Shown piece by piece: positions 35,901 through 46,500 of a stretch of DNA of 64,000 nucleotides (position 1 is the first letter of the stretch; every line of letters starts with the position of its first letter). The notes below the pieces were generated by a model. The model was not told where the DNA came from and did not search any database. It saw only the letters and a list, made by a program, of their open reading frames with translations. The stretch covers positions 434,001 to 498,000 of the forward strand of contig WFMF01000022.1 in assembly GCA_011033025.1 (NCBI GenBank). Reading direction: 5' to 3'. This stretch comes from Beroe forskalii. Taxonomy: Eukaryota; Ctenophora; Nuda; Beroida; Beroidae. The position numbers and the translations under genes are program-made.

Positions 35901-37259
35901 TGTATTGCTGTGTAAGTTCTGTCTTCAAGTGAGTACGGGATAACCGTGTGTATTGCTGTGTAAGTTCTGTCTTCAAGTGAGTACGGGATAACCGTGTGTA
36001 TTGCTGTGTAAGTTCTGTCTTCAAGTGAGTACGGGATAACCGTGTGTATTGCTGTGTAAGTTCTGTCTTCAAGTGAGTACGGGATAACCGTGTGTATTGC
36101 TGTGTAAGTTCTGTCTTCAAGTGAGTACGGGATAACCGTGTGTATTGCTGTGTAAGTTCTGTCTTCAAGTGAGTACGGGATATCCGTGTGTATTGCTGTG
36201 TAAGTTTTGTTTATTCTTCAATTTATTTGAGTATTTGCGAGAATTCCCCTATCACCATAGTTTACACCAACTCCAGCAGCCTTTTTGCTTACAGCTGTTC
36301 GTATCAAAGGTGAGTGGTGATTGAGCTCGAACCATCAATGTCAATAATATTTTAAAGGTGCTCCATGTATTTGTATTTACTATTTCACTGTATCTTATTT
36401 CACTGCATCGTATTTGGCTGTATCCCATAACCCCGACTATTTCGCAAGATTGACAACCTGAGTAACCCGCAACACAAGTACAAGGTAGAAACTAACGCCA
36501 CCCAATACATGCTGACTGGTCTCATGATGACGGGCAAGGACAATAACATTGTGGTGATAGAGGGTGGCCCCAAAGCCCTCAGGAAGTTCAAAAGACTCAT
36601 GATGGTCAGGATCAAGTGGGACGAAGACGTCCGTTCTAGCAGGAAAAGTAAGTTAAATGGAGTGATTGTTTGATGTTTCTTTTAGTTGATGTTCATTCGA
36701 TCAGATTGCTTTTATTGACAATCTACGAGAAAAGAAGATGTAGTGAGTGAATTTTGTAGAAATTCTATCATAATGGTGCTGCTGTTTAGGATGGTCAGTT
36801 GTTCTAACCTGACTAACAGCTCTTATTTCACAGATGTTGAAGACGATAAGAAGCCCAAGAATCAGTGCAAACTTATATGGGAGGTAGGTTTTGGTATAGA
36901 TGATATCGTAAATCATTTTAATCAAAATTATCTCGAGAAAAGTTATCGGAAAGGTGCAATTATTAGATGATATGATCACCAATTTGGTATGTATATATTG
37001 AACTATTTGATGTACTGTTTTCTATTAAAATCTGAGTATTTGATACCGTTTGAGCCCATATTTGAATTCTCACAACTTTGAAAATACCCACCATCCCTCC
37101 CTATCACAGGGTACTCGCAAGACACGGTACTTCTCGAAGTGGAACACGAAACACATCCTCGGAGACCCTTCCTCTGCCAAGGAATACCTCTCCAAGTTCA
37201 ACTGCCAGAACTTCTGGGACCTGGCTGTGTGTGAGAATATCGTGGCTGAAGAAGTCTGA
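26944..37259 (+). CDS. PRPF3: U4/U6 snRNP protein PRP3 (PRPF3), 13 or more exons
   Basis: Spliceosomal protein of the U4/U6.U5 tri-snRNP. Coding exons: 26944-27067, 28207-~28340 (end uncertain, 28340 or 28370), 28474-28546, 28968-29109, 29287-29462, 30040-30203, 30356-30450, 30937-31126, 31792-32110, 35129-35342, 36449-36647, 36834-36883, 37110-37259 (TGA). All junctions read are GT-AG and in phase, except exon 10 to 11, which is one base out of frame. With that base the protein would be about 676 residues, close to the roughly 680 of animal PRPF3. Family marks: a PWI-like N-terminus ([17 protein letters not shown]), [20 protein letters not shown], the PRP3 core ([41 protein letters not shown]) and the C-terminal domain ([44 protein letters not shown]). 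ATG follows an acceptor-like TTTCAG, so a 5' UTR intron is likely. Confidence 0.93.
28055..28178. mobile_element. TTCGAACTGC-family MITE, copy 2, in PRPF3 intron 1
   Basis: The termini CAGTTCGAACTGCAGTTT and CAGTTCGAACTGCAGTTTAG (inverted) are nearly perfect. The interior has CGCGGCG/CGCCGCG and GACAT/ATGTC pairs. Its right end lies only about 28 bp upstream of exon 2. Confidence 0.85.
31145..31241. repeat. CRE-containing hairpin element, copy b, in PRPF3 intron 8
   Basis: The arms CTCCGCACGCTAGGAATAGG and, inverted, CCGCGCACGAAAAATAAGCG, each followed by GGTT, flank a centre with CRE TGACGTCA at 31205-31212. It starts 18 bp after the exon 8 donor. Same design as 24196-24280. Confidence 0.75.
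32286..35170 (+). repeat. 63-bp tandem array of a 3' splice site plus first 42 nt of PRPF3 exon 10 (46 copies)
   Basis: The copies of TTCGTATNGCTAACC start at 32294 and recur every 63 bp to 35129, which is 46 copies; the last is the real start of exon 10. Each unit holds CATCGTTTCAG (the acceptor), 42 nt of exon 10 (encoding [15 protein letters not shown]) and a 21-nt linker TTACACTTACCATCGTTTCA G. 63 is 21 codons, and the array is open in the PRPF3 frame from exon 9 through to exon 10, including the 180 bp of intron before it. Units differ at a few sites (ATA/ATT/ATC, CTG/CTA, GTG/GTA, GAA/GAG, GCC/GCT), all third positions. One Val-to-Ile change (near 34806) falls in the linker. No internal donor is conspicuous. 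Confidence 0.97.
35335..36208 (+). repeat. 48-bp tandem array of the PRPF3 exon 10 5' splice site (18 copies)
   Basis: Each unit is GTCTTCAA|GTGAGTACGG followed by GATAACCGTGTGTATTGCTG and TGTAAGTTCT. It therefore repeats the last 8 nt of exon 10, its donor GTGAGT, and a second donor-like word GTAAGT. Copies start at 35335 and recur every 48 bp, with one 10-bp insertion near 35848; the last begins at 36161. In the gene frame each unit brings TGA right after Phe-Lys, so use of a later donor would end the protein. The minus strand stays open through the array but this has no coding meaning I can support. Confidence 0.97.
36261..36309 (+). other. Candidate 49-nt cassette exon of PRPF3
   Basis: Bounded by CACCATAG upstream and CAAAG|GTGAGT downstream. 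Its length is 3n+1, and inclusion between exons 10 and 11 would restore the reading frame lost in the direct canonical join, adding about 16 residues before KIDNLSNP. The added residues interrupt a conserved stretch, so the model is speculative. Confidence 0.25.
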
Positions 37260-37969
37260 AGAAGTGCTGGGTGCTAATATACCGCACAAGGGACCCTGTC
37301 AGTCCCCCGCGATGTGAGAGAGTGAGAGATCCGTGTCGCAGCAGTTCAAGAGCTCTATAACCTATGTGTGGAGGCAGGGGATTTTGCAGATAGTGAGATG
37401 TCACGTCTGAGGACTTCATGGACTACTGGAGAGGTGCCTGGAATGGTATTTCCAATATTTTGGAAATATTATGAGCTGTGTTGGGTGATTTATGGTTTAT
37501 ATAGCTGAACAAGAATGTGCTGTTTACATCGCATAAATGTAATCTGATGTACGTGATAAAAGGGAGTTTATACGCGGAGAAGTTTTAACTTTTAGTACAA
37601 ATGAACTAATTCTGTCGAATCTGTTATTGCTTCAAGATAATGAATCGTAACTATCCCGCACATTCATATTTTACTCCGGGCTAGTCATACTTTGTACGTC
37701 TACCTTTTCGTCGCTGACAACTTTTTCAGATCATACGACATACTCACGCCAGATTTATGGACAATAACGTTGATTTAAAAGAGTGTGTAATTTGTCATTA
37801 TTTTAACTTAATTTTATGTTCCACAAATTGACTATTTTAGTGTATCTTACACCCCATCTAATCTATCAATTTTACTATACGTACAAAGTAACAATATTGA
37901 CACCGAATTACCGAAAGAAAAACGCAAAATTTGTTCATAAACGAATTAAATAAGATAAAAATTGTTCAA

Positions 37970-38911
37970 CTAATAGACAAAGGGTTTAAAGTTTCTTTGG
38001 TATTCCGTTACCCACAATCCAGACTTATTTGTTTTATTGATCGTGAATAGTGCCTCTCCAAATAGTTTCATCGGGATTTGACTTTGTGTTCCGTTCGTTT
38101 TCTTGGCAGCCTTCTTTTTGCTCAAGCTCAGTTTCTCTCGGTCGTGTTTCGCTTTGAGGGCAGACTTGTGAACCCCATTTCTCTGTGCAACATTGAAAGT
38201 TTGCTTCTTGCTTCCCGTGTTCCTGCCATACATTACAAATGGCGGCTGTTTCTCGTCTTTTTCTTGAAGTGTGATGTTAACCGTTGATGGCGGGGCAGAA
38301 ATTGGGCGTTCAATCGGGGATTTGGTTTTGACACTTTTCGTGAGAACTGATTTTGGTAATTCAGGACTAAGTTTGTGTTTGGTATGTCGTTCTGGGCTTT
38401 TCTTGATCGGACTTTTGGGTTCTGGGCTCTTTTTTGTTGCAGCTTTTTCGACATTTGTTTGTTTGGTCGGATTGATATCGATGCGGACGGAATACCCCTG
38501 ATTCTTTGCTTCCGATGCGTCCTTGAAATGCGAATTTATCCTTTGAAGACAACACGACTGGGTGCTACATTGACACTTTTCATCTATTGCCGCTGTTTCA
38601 GGAACTGTCAGTTTGTCCGATGAGCTGCCTTTCAGAACGTTTTCCGTTGCAACCTTTTCTGGAGTCATCTTTCCTGTCTTTATCTTCTTCGTTTCCGTAT
38701 TCTTGTCTTCGCCATCTTCACCGCCCTGTTTTTCTCCCACTTTACCGTCTTCTGTCCCGGCAGTGGTTGCTTTCTGGTTCCAGTGGATTGGAGTGTGATT
38801 TGCACTGACCCACATGCGGTTCTTGCGTTCCTTTACCATCTGAAAGTAGTTAGATCTTGTATCCTCATCCCATAACACCCTCCCATACTTTGACTCGTAC
38901 TCAGTCTTCAT
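37970..38911 (-). CDS. KSP-rich basic protein with SEYQ-like ends (possible microtubule-associated, MDM1/SAXO-like)
   Basis: A single-exon ORF of 313 residues. The N-terminus (TEYESKYGRVLWDE) and the C-terminal WVTEYQRNFKPF both resemble the (S/T)EYQ..F motif of microtubule-binding proteins such as MDM1 and SAXO. Between them are a Lys/Glu-rich linker, a Cys cluster (KCQCSTQSCC, ~residues 112-121) and a central block with repeated KSP/SPE (KKSPEPKSPIKKSPERH), typical of proline-directed phosphorylation sites. It is low-complexity and likely disordered. The orthologue is not identified. It sits 0.7 kb past the convergent end of PRPF3. Composition and absence of stops across 940 bp support coding. 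Confidence 0.7.
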   Translation of the reverse strand: MKTEYESKYGRVLWDEDTRSNYFQMVKERKNRMWVSANHTPIHWNQKATTAGTEDGKVGEKQGGEDGEDKNTETKKIKTGKMTPEKVATENVLKGSSSDKLTVPETAAIDEKCQCSTQSCCLQRINSHFKDASEAKNQGYSVRIDINPTKQTNVEKAATKKSPEPKSPIKKSPERHTKHKLSPELPKSVLTKSVKTKSPIERPISAPPSTVNITLQEKDEKQPPFVMYGRNTGSKKQTFNVAQRNGVHKSALKAKHDREKLSLSKKKAAKKTNGTQSQIPMKLFGEALFTINKTNKSGLWVTEYQRNFKPFVY

Positions 38912-39958
38912 CTCACATATGATTTTCTCTCTAGTTGTCCTTTAAAATCATTCTTACAAATGAAATAACCCTCCTAAGGGCTCCATACAGGTGTAAAATT
39001 TCTGGGATGGAAGCTGAAAGTACTATGAAACGAAATATTGGCTCGCAATTGTATTGTGATGTGTTGCGATAGATTTGCTCCTTTATAAAGAAAATTTTAA
39101 AAAGAGCAGATAAACAAATTTTGAATTGGCCACTTGGAGCCAATGTGGACTACTGAGAATTTAAAGGACCATACTATCTTTTCGAATAACCTTGACTTTT
39201 CGAAACGGTCTTCGATTTCGGACATTTTGCTGATGTGTCAGCAGTTTGCGCACGTACGTTTATGGACATTGGCGTGTAGAATTCATATCAGTTACGCGGT
39301 TAAAACCAATAGAACGGAAGTTTTGATGACGCAATTGAAGGATTTTCTGTAATTCGTGAAATTTCGTGCCCCACACAGCCTGAAGTGCTACAAAATCTTC
39401 TATTTGAGCCAAATGCGGTGGATTATGATGAATTTCTATAATGAAGATAAATTTAATATTGATCAGGTAAGTGTAGATGTTGATCAAGAAGTCTATAATG
39501 ATAGAGTTGAAGAAGATTGTCCTCAATGTTGGATAAAAACAACTGCTGTAGCTTCCAGTAATCATATGACTTGCTAACTAACTCTCGATGCACAATTACA
39601 TCAGCCTGGCGTAGGGTTCCATAAAGATCAAACTGGAACTAGAAGCGACAGAAATCATGAGATGTAGCCTAAAGATCGGGTGTTCATGCTTTTCTCTTCT
39701 TTGTCCCACCTTCTAATGACTTGTATGAAATTGGAAAGAAGCGATTAGTAGTCCAGCTAATAAGAAACATGTGTCTCTATACAGGTTAACGTAACAATGG
39801 TATTAATTGGATTCTCCCACTTTCAGACAATATCCAAGACCACCCTGGTCTGGTTGCTATGGTAACCCACACCAGATTGCACGTTACAAATTGTAATGTG
39901 CACACATTTCAAATGTTATCTCTGTGCAGTTGATTGTTACACTGTTGTCGCCGCCACA

Positions 39959-40428
39959 ATGTCTGCCCCCGTGTCAGCTGAAGAACGTAGCTTGGAGGAG
40001 TTGTCCGGTATTCTGAGATCTAACGTATTCCCGGGTTCGTCTCACACCACTGATCGGTGGTGTCCAGTTGTCAAGAGTGTCTATTTGGACCATCAGATCA
40101 GCCCGGAGAATGAAGTGGGTATCTACATGAGACCCAAGAAGGATTATCGCAGAAAGGTAGGCTCACGCAAGACGGGCATTGGTCATTCAGTGTTCAATTT
40201 TTTGAATGATTGATGTTTCCTAGCCTCATGTATGGACCATTTGACTGAAGATATTAGATAACATAAGGTAAATCTTAGTGCACTATTAAGATACTTCCTT
40301 CATCCCACTGACCAGCATCTCGTCAGGTTCACGAGTACTCTAGATGGATGGAGAAGGACATCCAGACTAAGAACTTGGCCCGGCAGTGGAATGCCCACGT
40401 AGCAGAGAGCAAAGTCACCAAATCATAG
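39959..40428 (+). CDS. Unidentified 99-residue protein, two exons
   Basis: Exon 1 (39959-40156) starts at ATG in a strong context (GCCGCCACAATG); an upstream in-frame ATG at 39896 is less likely. It ends in phase 0 at CGCAGAAAG|GTAGGC. Exon 2 (40327-40428) follows CTCGTCAG and ends with TAG. The product is acidic at the N-terminus (SAPVSAEERSLEELSGILR), has a DRWCPVVKSVYLDHQ segment and MRPKKDYRRK, then a helical, charged tail (HEYSRWMEKDIQTKNLARQW). AATAAA at 40594-40599 suits a poly(A) signal. No signal peptide or membrane segment. I do not recognise the family; its size and composition would suit a ciliary microtubule inner protein, but that is a guess. Confidence 0.7.
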
Positions 40429-40429
40429 A

Positions 40430-43400
40430 TATGTTGTGGGTTCAGAATGGATCACAGGAAAGCTTTGTCAGAATACAGTTCGTGTAAAGGAAGGTGCCTC
40501 CTACAAATTGTACTGAAATTCATCTGTTTTATTTGACATTGAACTTCATTTCGGTGTTGTGAACGACATTTAACGAAATTTGTGACATTTTGAAATAAAA
40601 CACGAGATTTTAACACAAATTTAATCACAAAGACATAAAAATCCATGTACTTTGTCAACAATATACAGTCTAGCTGCTTCACATAAAATTATAAACAGAG
40701 CGATGCACATAGCCATAAATATATCAGCATTTTTAAGCGTTTTCTTTGTTTTAATATTTAAGTGAATCGGTGCAGCAGCGTTTGTTTATCGACAAAGCTA
40801 AAGCTCTGCAGAGGAATTCAATCCTATCTTTCTCAAATAAATTCTCTGCTCTACTTTAGAGCAGAGCCAGTGCTGCTGCAAATTACCAATTGCGCCTTGC
40901 CAATAATTTGAACACTGCTCATCGGAGAGGAAAATGATATTTTATGTTTAAGCTAATAAGTCATCATGCTAGATTGGCATGATAAAAGGGGTCTTTTAGT
41001 TCTATTCGTGTGGAAAAATATATTTTTGATTTAAATGCAAGAGTTCATTTAAAAATCACGCGGGTGTAAATACACAATTTAAACTGTTTTATCGGCGGCA
41101 TAGGTAACCCATAGAATTCCAAAATTGTATTGCAGATTGGCCAATCAATCATTGATCGTCAGCTCGCCGCATTAATTGGTCAATGTTCCATGAAACTAAT
41201 TGTTTTCAGAACCCTATGGTCACGGGTATCAATACGCCGTCGATAATAAAATATCAAATATACTTCGATGATATTCAACATTCCAAAGAATAGCTCGGTT
41301 ATTTAAACTTTCACTCTAGTAACAAACATTCAGGAATCAGCACAGCAGTCGAAAAACATGGGAAATGGAGCCCAAAACATCACAACATCTGACAAGTTTT
41401 CATTGGACATATCCATGAATAAGACTTTGAATAAGAAATTTCCTGGTATATTTTAGACAAACATGAATTTTAAGGATAAAACGAAATTGCAATTCAATCC
41501 ACTTTCTATTTTCTTTCAAATTTGTTTTGCATAAAAAGTGACTGGGTAAGGACAATTCTACCGATGCTATCACCTTGGCTGGAGCAACATTCCTACGCAC
41601 CCAGATGCAGGGAATATTGATCTGGCCAAGGTGAATCTCTCGCAATTATCATTCTTAAGACTGCAGATTTCCTAATAATCTCCACAACAACGGGTACAAA
41701 TAATGAGTAACAATTACTCGGCTACAACATCAGCAAACTCCTAATATAACAAATAATCGCAGTGCAAAGCTGCCGCTGTTTCTTCAACGGGAGGGAAATC
41801 ACCACATCACCTATTTGAAAATCACAGCGAACTTCATTCATAGCTTGTACGATGGGTAACGGCCAAACCGTTGAAGCGTACAATTTTAAAGTAAAAAGAA
41901 GACGTTGTTTTAAATTAATTCGCTGAAGCTGGGCCTGGGACTTGGGAGTATTGATTCTGATTATCTGGCATGGCAGTTTAAAAATCATTATTCGTCGGTT
42001 TCTTATCATAGTAATCCCAACTTCACCGAGAAAAGAGTATCATTAACTTGGAAATAGTAATTACAAAACATGATCAAATAAAACGGGACTCACATGCGCA
42101 AAAACTTCCGTACAATATTTGGTACCAAAATTTAAAAGATACAAAACAGTGGATTCCTATAGTTCTTTCTGACTTAGCATCTAATTAGTCAGTCATACAT
42201 AGAAATAAACAAATAATGTTGACACCAACACATCGAGAAATGAGAGCGATTTTGAAATTTACAAGTCGCGTACACCGTTTAATTTGCGTACGTGATTGTT
42301 CTTTTGAGCAAGTATCACGCGCGTACGAATGGCACACGCGTGGAAATTTAAAGATAATTCTTAGATGTCGTGACCCATTATTGTTGTGTTTTAGAATTGC
42401 GAATTATCGCCGTCTGAGGTCTCAATAAATTACAACTAACTCGTTAAAATGATAGCACGCTTACACGCTATTCATTCACTGAATTTTGATAATTATCATT
42501 TTAATGTTTGAGACGACAATCACGAAATTGTTTCATGAATTTTGCTGCTAAATTACCATCTTTAATTTTAAACAATTCGTCCATATATTGTATACTATAT
42601 ACGGTATTAATTAATTAATAGGAGTAAATGTTTAAAATAAATCAATGTTTATCAATTACTCTAAGAATCTAAGATTGTCATTTTCAAATGACTTCAAATG
42701 GAAGCAATCCGAAAATATAAACTAGCTCGGGTAACAACGTTTTTTATAGCTATAAAATAAAAAGCCAAGGATTAAAAGCACAATAGATTGACAAATAGTT
42801 CTATATAAACGTAACTAACAATCATCAGATCATATTAGAAAACCGAAGATCCTATATATTAATATTATATAGTCACATGACCAAAGCTTTGATGATGGAA
42901 ATTATGTATCTATTTTGACAACTGTTGCGTTAAACTATCTGAAGCTATGTCACCAGTCACTTCCGCAACAAATACGCAACCCCTCACACGCAGTATGTAC
43001 AATACCAAATGGAAGGTTGCTAGCAACATTTGATGAGATATGATATTGTGGAGGGCAGTGAGACCGTGGTAATTGAAGTATATGGCCACCTTCTTGAGTT
43101 AGAACCCCAAAGAAATATCTTGATTTTTGACAGTGATCCGATCATTCAGTTAAGAAATATTTTTGATTCCGCCAGACTGTTCAAAAATTTTGAATATTTC
43201 CGCCTGATTTGGACAAATGATCTTAGAGGTTCATAATAGAATTTTTAATTTCTAAGTTTTCTACTCCGGTCTGGAATTTTTAGGGCACATTGTATTAGGC
43301 CTGTTGTGACCGCTCAAAATGTCATTGCATTTTCAGTTATCTTTTGCTATTTTGTTGTAATATCAGAGTGATTAGTAAAGTATCTGCAGGGAAGTGTTCT

Positions 43401-43570
43401 AGATGTAACTGCCCTCCACTATCTAGGGCACAGAATGCGAGATAGAACCAGCCTTAATTAAATCATGTTCAACTGACATTGATTTAAACAAAGCTTCTTT
43501 CATAATATATACCACAGTGCATACAAATAAAGGATAAATAACACACGCAATGGAGAGGGAGGGGGTAGAG
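40430..43570. other. Intergenic
   Basis: No supported gene. 41100-41230 is an imperfect inverted repeat (GTAACCCATAGAATTCC against GTGACCATAGGGTTCTG, inverted). Two plus-strand ORFs of about 70 codons (42216, 43030) have no supporting features. Confidence 0.4.
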
Positions 43571-43572
43571 TT

Positions 43573-46500
43573 TCAGTTCAATATCAAGAACAGGGAAAGG
43601 ACAACAGTCGACAGACACACTGCCTGAGACCCGGCTGAGTTGGGGTTGTCTTTGATGAAGTCCGGCTCGTCGGTAATCAGGTTGTAGTTGTCCATGCTGT
43701 CGTAGATCTCTTCCAGTTGGACACTGTTCACGGCTTTGAACTGAAAGATATTCCATAATTTAAGCTTTTAAGGTAGCTCAGAAAAAAGGTGCCAGATTGA
43801 GATAACAGTCAATGTGAATTCTAGCAAAAAACTGATGCACCATAAAAACGTGGTTATCCACAATATAATGTTATAAAAGGCAATGTTATTATGTCGCGCC
43901 TACCTCAGTGTTGAAGTCGTCCAGTGCTTCGAGTGCTGCACGTAGTCCTTCAGTTACATTAGCATCGTTCAGCAGAGATATCTCCCTGGAGTTAGAAAAC
44001 TTTTTAAAACCAAGAGGAGACTGACGATGTTCCACACAGTAAGAGACCACTTAGAAAGTGGTCTCAGGAGTTAGAGTTCATTAATATACCTTCGCACTTC
44101 AAGAGCCGTGCACGTAACGCCTGAGCCGTGCGAGGGCAGGGAATTATAAATTTCTATGACATTATCATTGTTCAGAAGAGATATAACCCTAGAATCGTTG
44201 GTATACGTTCAATAAAATGATTTACCAGACAACTATACAAATATAGACATGTCATTTTAATGTGTCCGATAATGAGCAAGGAAGATATACAGTAACCGTG
44301 GTGTTGAAAGTTCACCGATGCAGTGGCAAGGAAAGGTTACTCTGTATCATACTAATAATTAGAGAAATGCTAATGTACCAGGCGTATTTATTGTAGCGCA
44401 TGCAGTTGCAAATACTGGCAAACGTATACAGACTGACTGACAAAAACTGACTGACACACACTGACTGACACACACTGACAGACACACACTGACAGACACA
44501 CACTGACTGACACACACTGACTGACACACACTGACTGACACACACTGACAGACACACTGACAGACACACACTGACTGACACACACTGACTGACACACACT
44601 GACAGACACACACTGACTGACACACACTGACTGACAGACACACTGACAGACACACACACTGACTGACACACACTGACAGACACACACTGACAGACACACT
44701 GACTGACACACTGACAGACACACACTGACAGACACACACTGACTGACACTGACAGACACACTGACAGACACACACTGACAGACACACTGACAGACACACA
44801 CTGACAGACACACTGACAGACACACTGACTGACACACACTGACAGACACACACTGACAGACACACACTGACTGACACACACTGACAGACACACTGACAGA
44901 CACACACTGACAGACACACACTGACAGACACACACTGACAGACACACACTGACAGACACACACTGACAGACAAAAACTGACTGGCACACACTGACAGACA
45001 CACACTGACTGACTGACACACACTGACTGACACACACTGACTGACACACACTGACTGACACACACTGACAGACACACACTGACAGACACACACTGACTGA
45101 CACACACTGACTGACACACTGACTGACTGACACACACTGACTGACACACACTGACTGACAAAAACTGACTGACACACACTGACGGACACTGACTGACACT
45201 GACTGACTGACACACACTGACTGACACACACTGACAGACACACACTGACAGACACACACTGACTGACACACACTGACAGACACACTGACAGACACACTGA
45301 CAGACACACACTGACAGACACACACTGACTGACACACACTGACAGACACACACTGACAGACACACACTGACAGACACACACTGACAGACACACACTGACA
45401 GACACACACTGACTGACACACACTGACTGACACACACTGACAGACACACTGACAGACACACACTGACTGACAGACACACACTGACTGACACACTGACAGA
45501 CACACACTGACAGACACACACTGACTGACACACACTGACAGACTGACACACACTCACAGACACACACTGACAGACACACACTGACAGACAAACTGACAGC
45601 ACACACTGACAGACACACACTGACAGACACACACTGACCTGACAGACACACACTGACTGACACACACTGACACACACTGACTGACACACTGACTGACACA
45701 CACTGACAGACACACACTGACAGACACACACTGACAGACACACACTGACAGACACACTGACAGACACACACTGACTGAAACACACTGACTGGCACACACT
45801 GACTGACACACACTGACAGACACATACTGACAGACACACACTGACTGACACACACTGACTGACAAACACACGTACGTTTCTCCTGTGTAGGGAGCGACTG
45901 ACTGGCCGTTCCAGCACTTCTCGTTGTCACTGTGACTGCTGAACCGCCCGCAGTGGATCTCATCCAAGTTACCCAGCATTCCTACCATGAAGTTACCGTT
46001 AAACAGCTTCTCTCGGATCTGACTGGTTTCAGCACTCCTCCGGTGTCTGGCTAGGTTGGTAGCTACGTCATACCCACACTGAAACAGACGCGATATTTGG
46101 TGAACTATTTGTTGGAGCGAGTCAACAATAGATCGAAAATTTAGGTCGAATTCCTCCTCTTTTTTCAATAAACTTCTGCAAATTCTAATTCGATGATACT
46201 ATGCAGGACCACATTCGCAGTAATATCTAAGAGTAAAGACAGAACTAAGTGTAAGAAAAAAGCGGCACCCCTCCACGGAGGGTTTTCAATCAAATCAAAA
46301 TGTAGGCTGTATTCCCATTCTACCCACCAAAACAGCAGTTTCGTTGTTGTTCAGCTTGGTAGAGATCTTCTGAATGGTTCTGGACAGGCCATCCTGGTAT
46401 ATCTTAGCGAACTTATCCAAACTGTCCATGACTTTCTCCGTCAAGTTGGCGTATTCCTCCCAAGTGTCGGCTACTTCAGCCAGGTGAGAGTAGCACTGAC

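Noticed and set aside
32259-36168. Long minus-strand ORFs (974, 347, 204 codons) over the PRPF3 arrays
   Set aside because: Products of repeats with periods divisible by three and no stop; they oppose a well-supported gene.
32286-36208. CRISPR array
   Set aside because: Units are contiguous without unique spacers, and the DNA is eukaryotic with introns.
42216-43236. Plus-strand ORFs of 70 and 68 codons
   Set aside because: No domain, splice signal or composition support; expected by chance.
44312-45963. Three long Ser/Val/Cys repeat ORFs on the minus strand
   Set aside because: A stop-free microsatellite-like unit opens all frames; it lies in a glypican intron.
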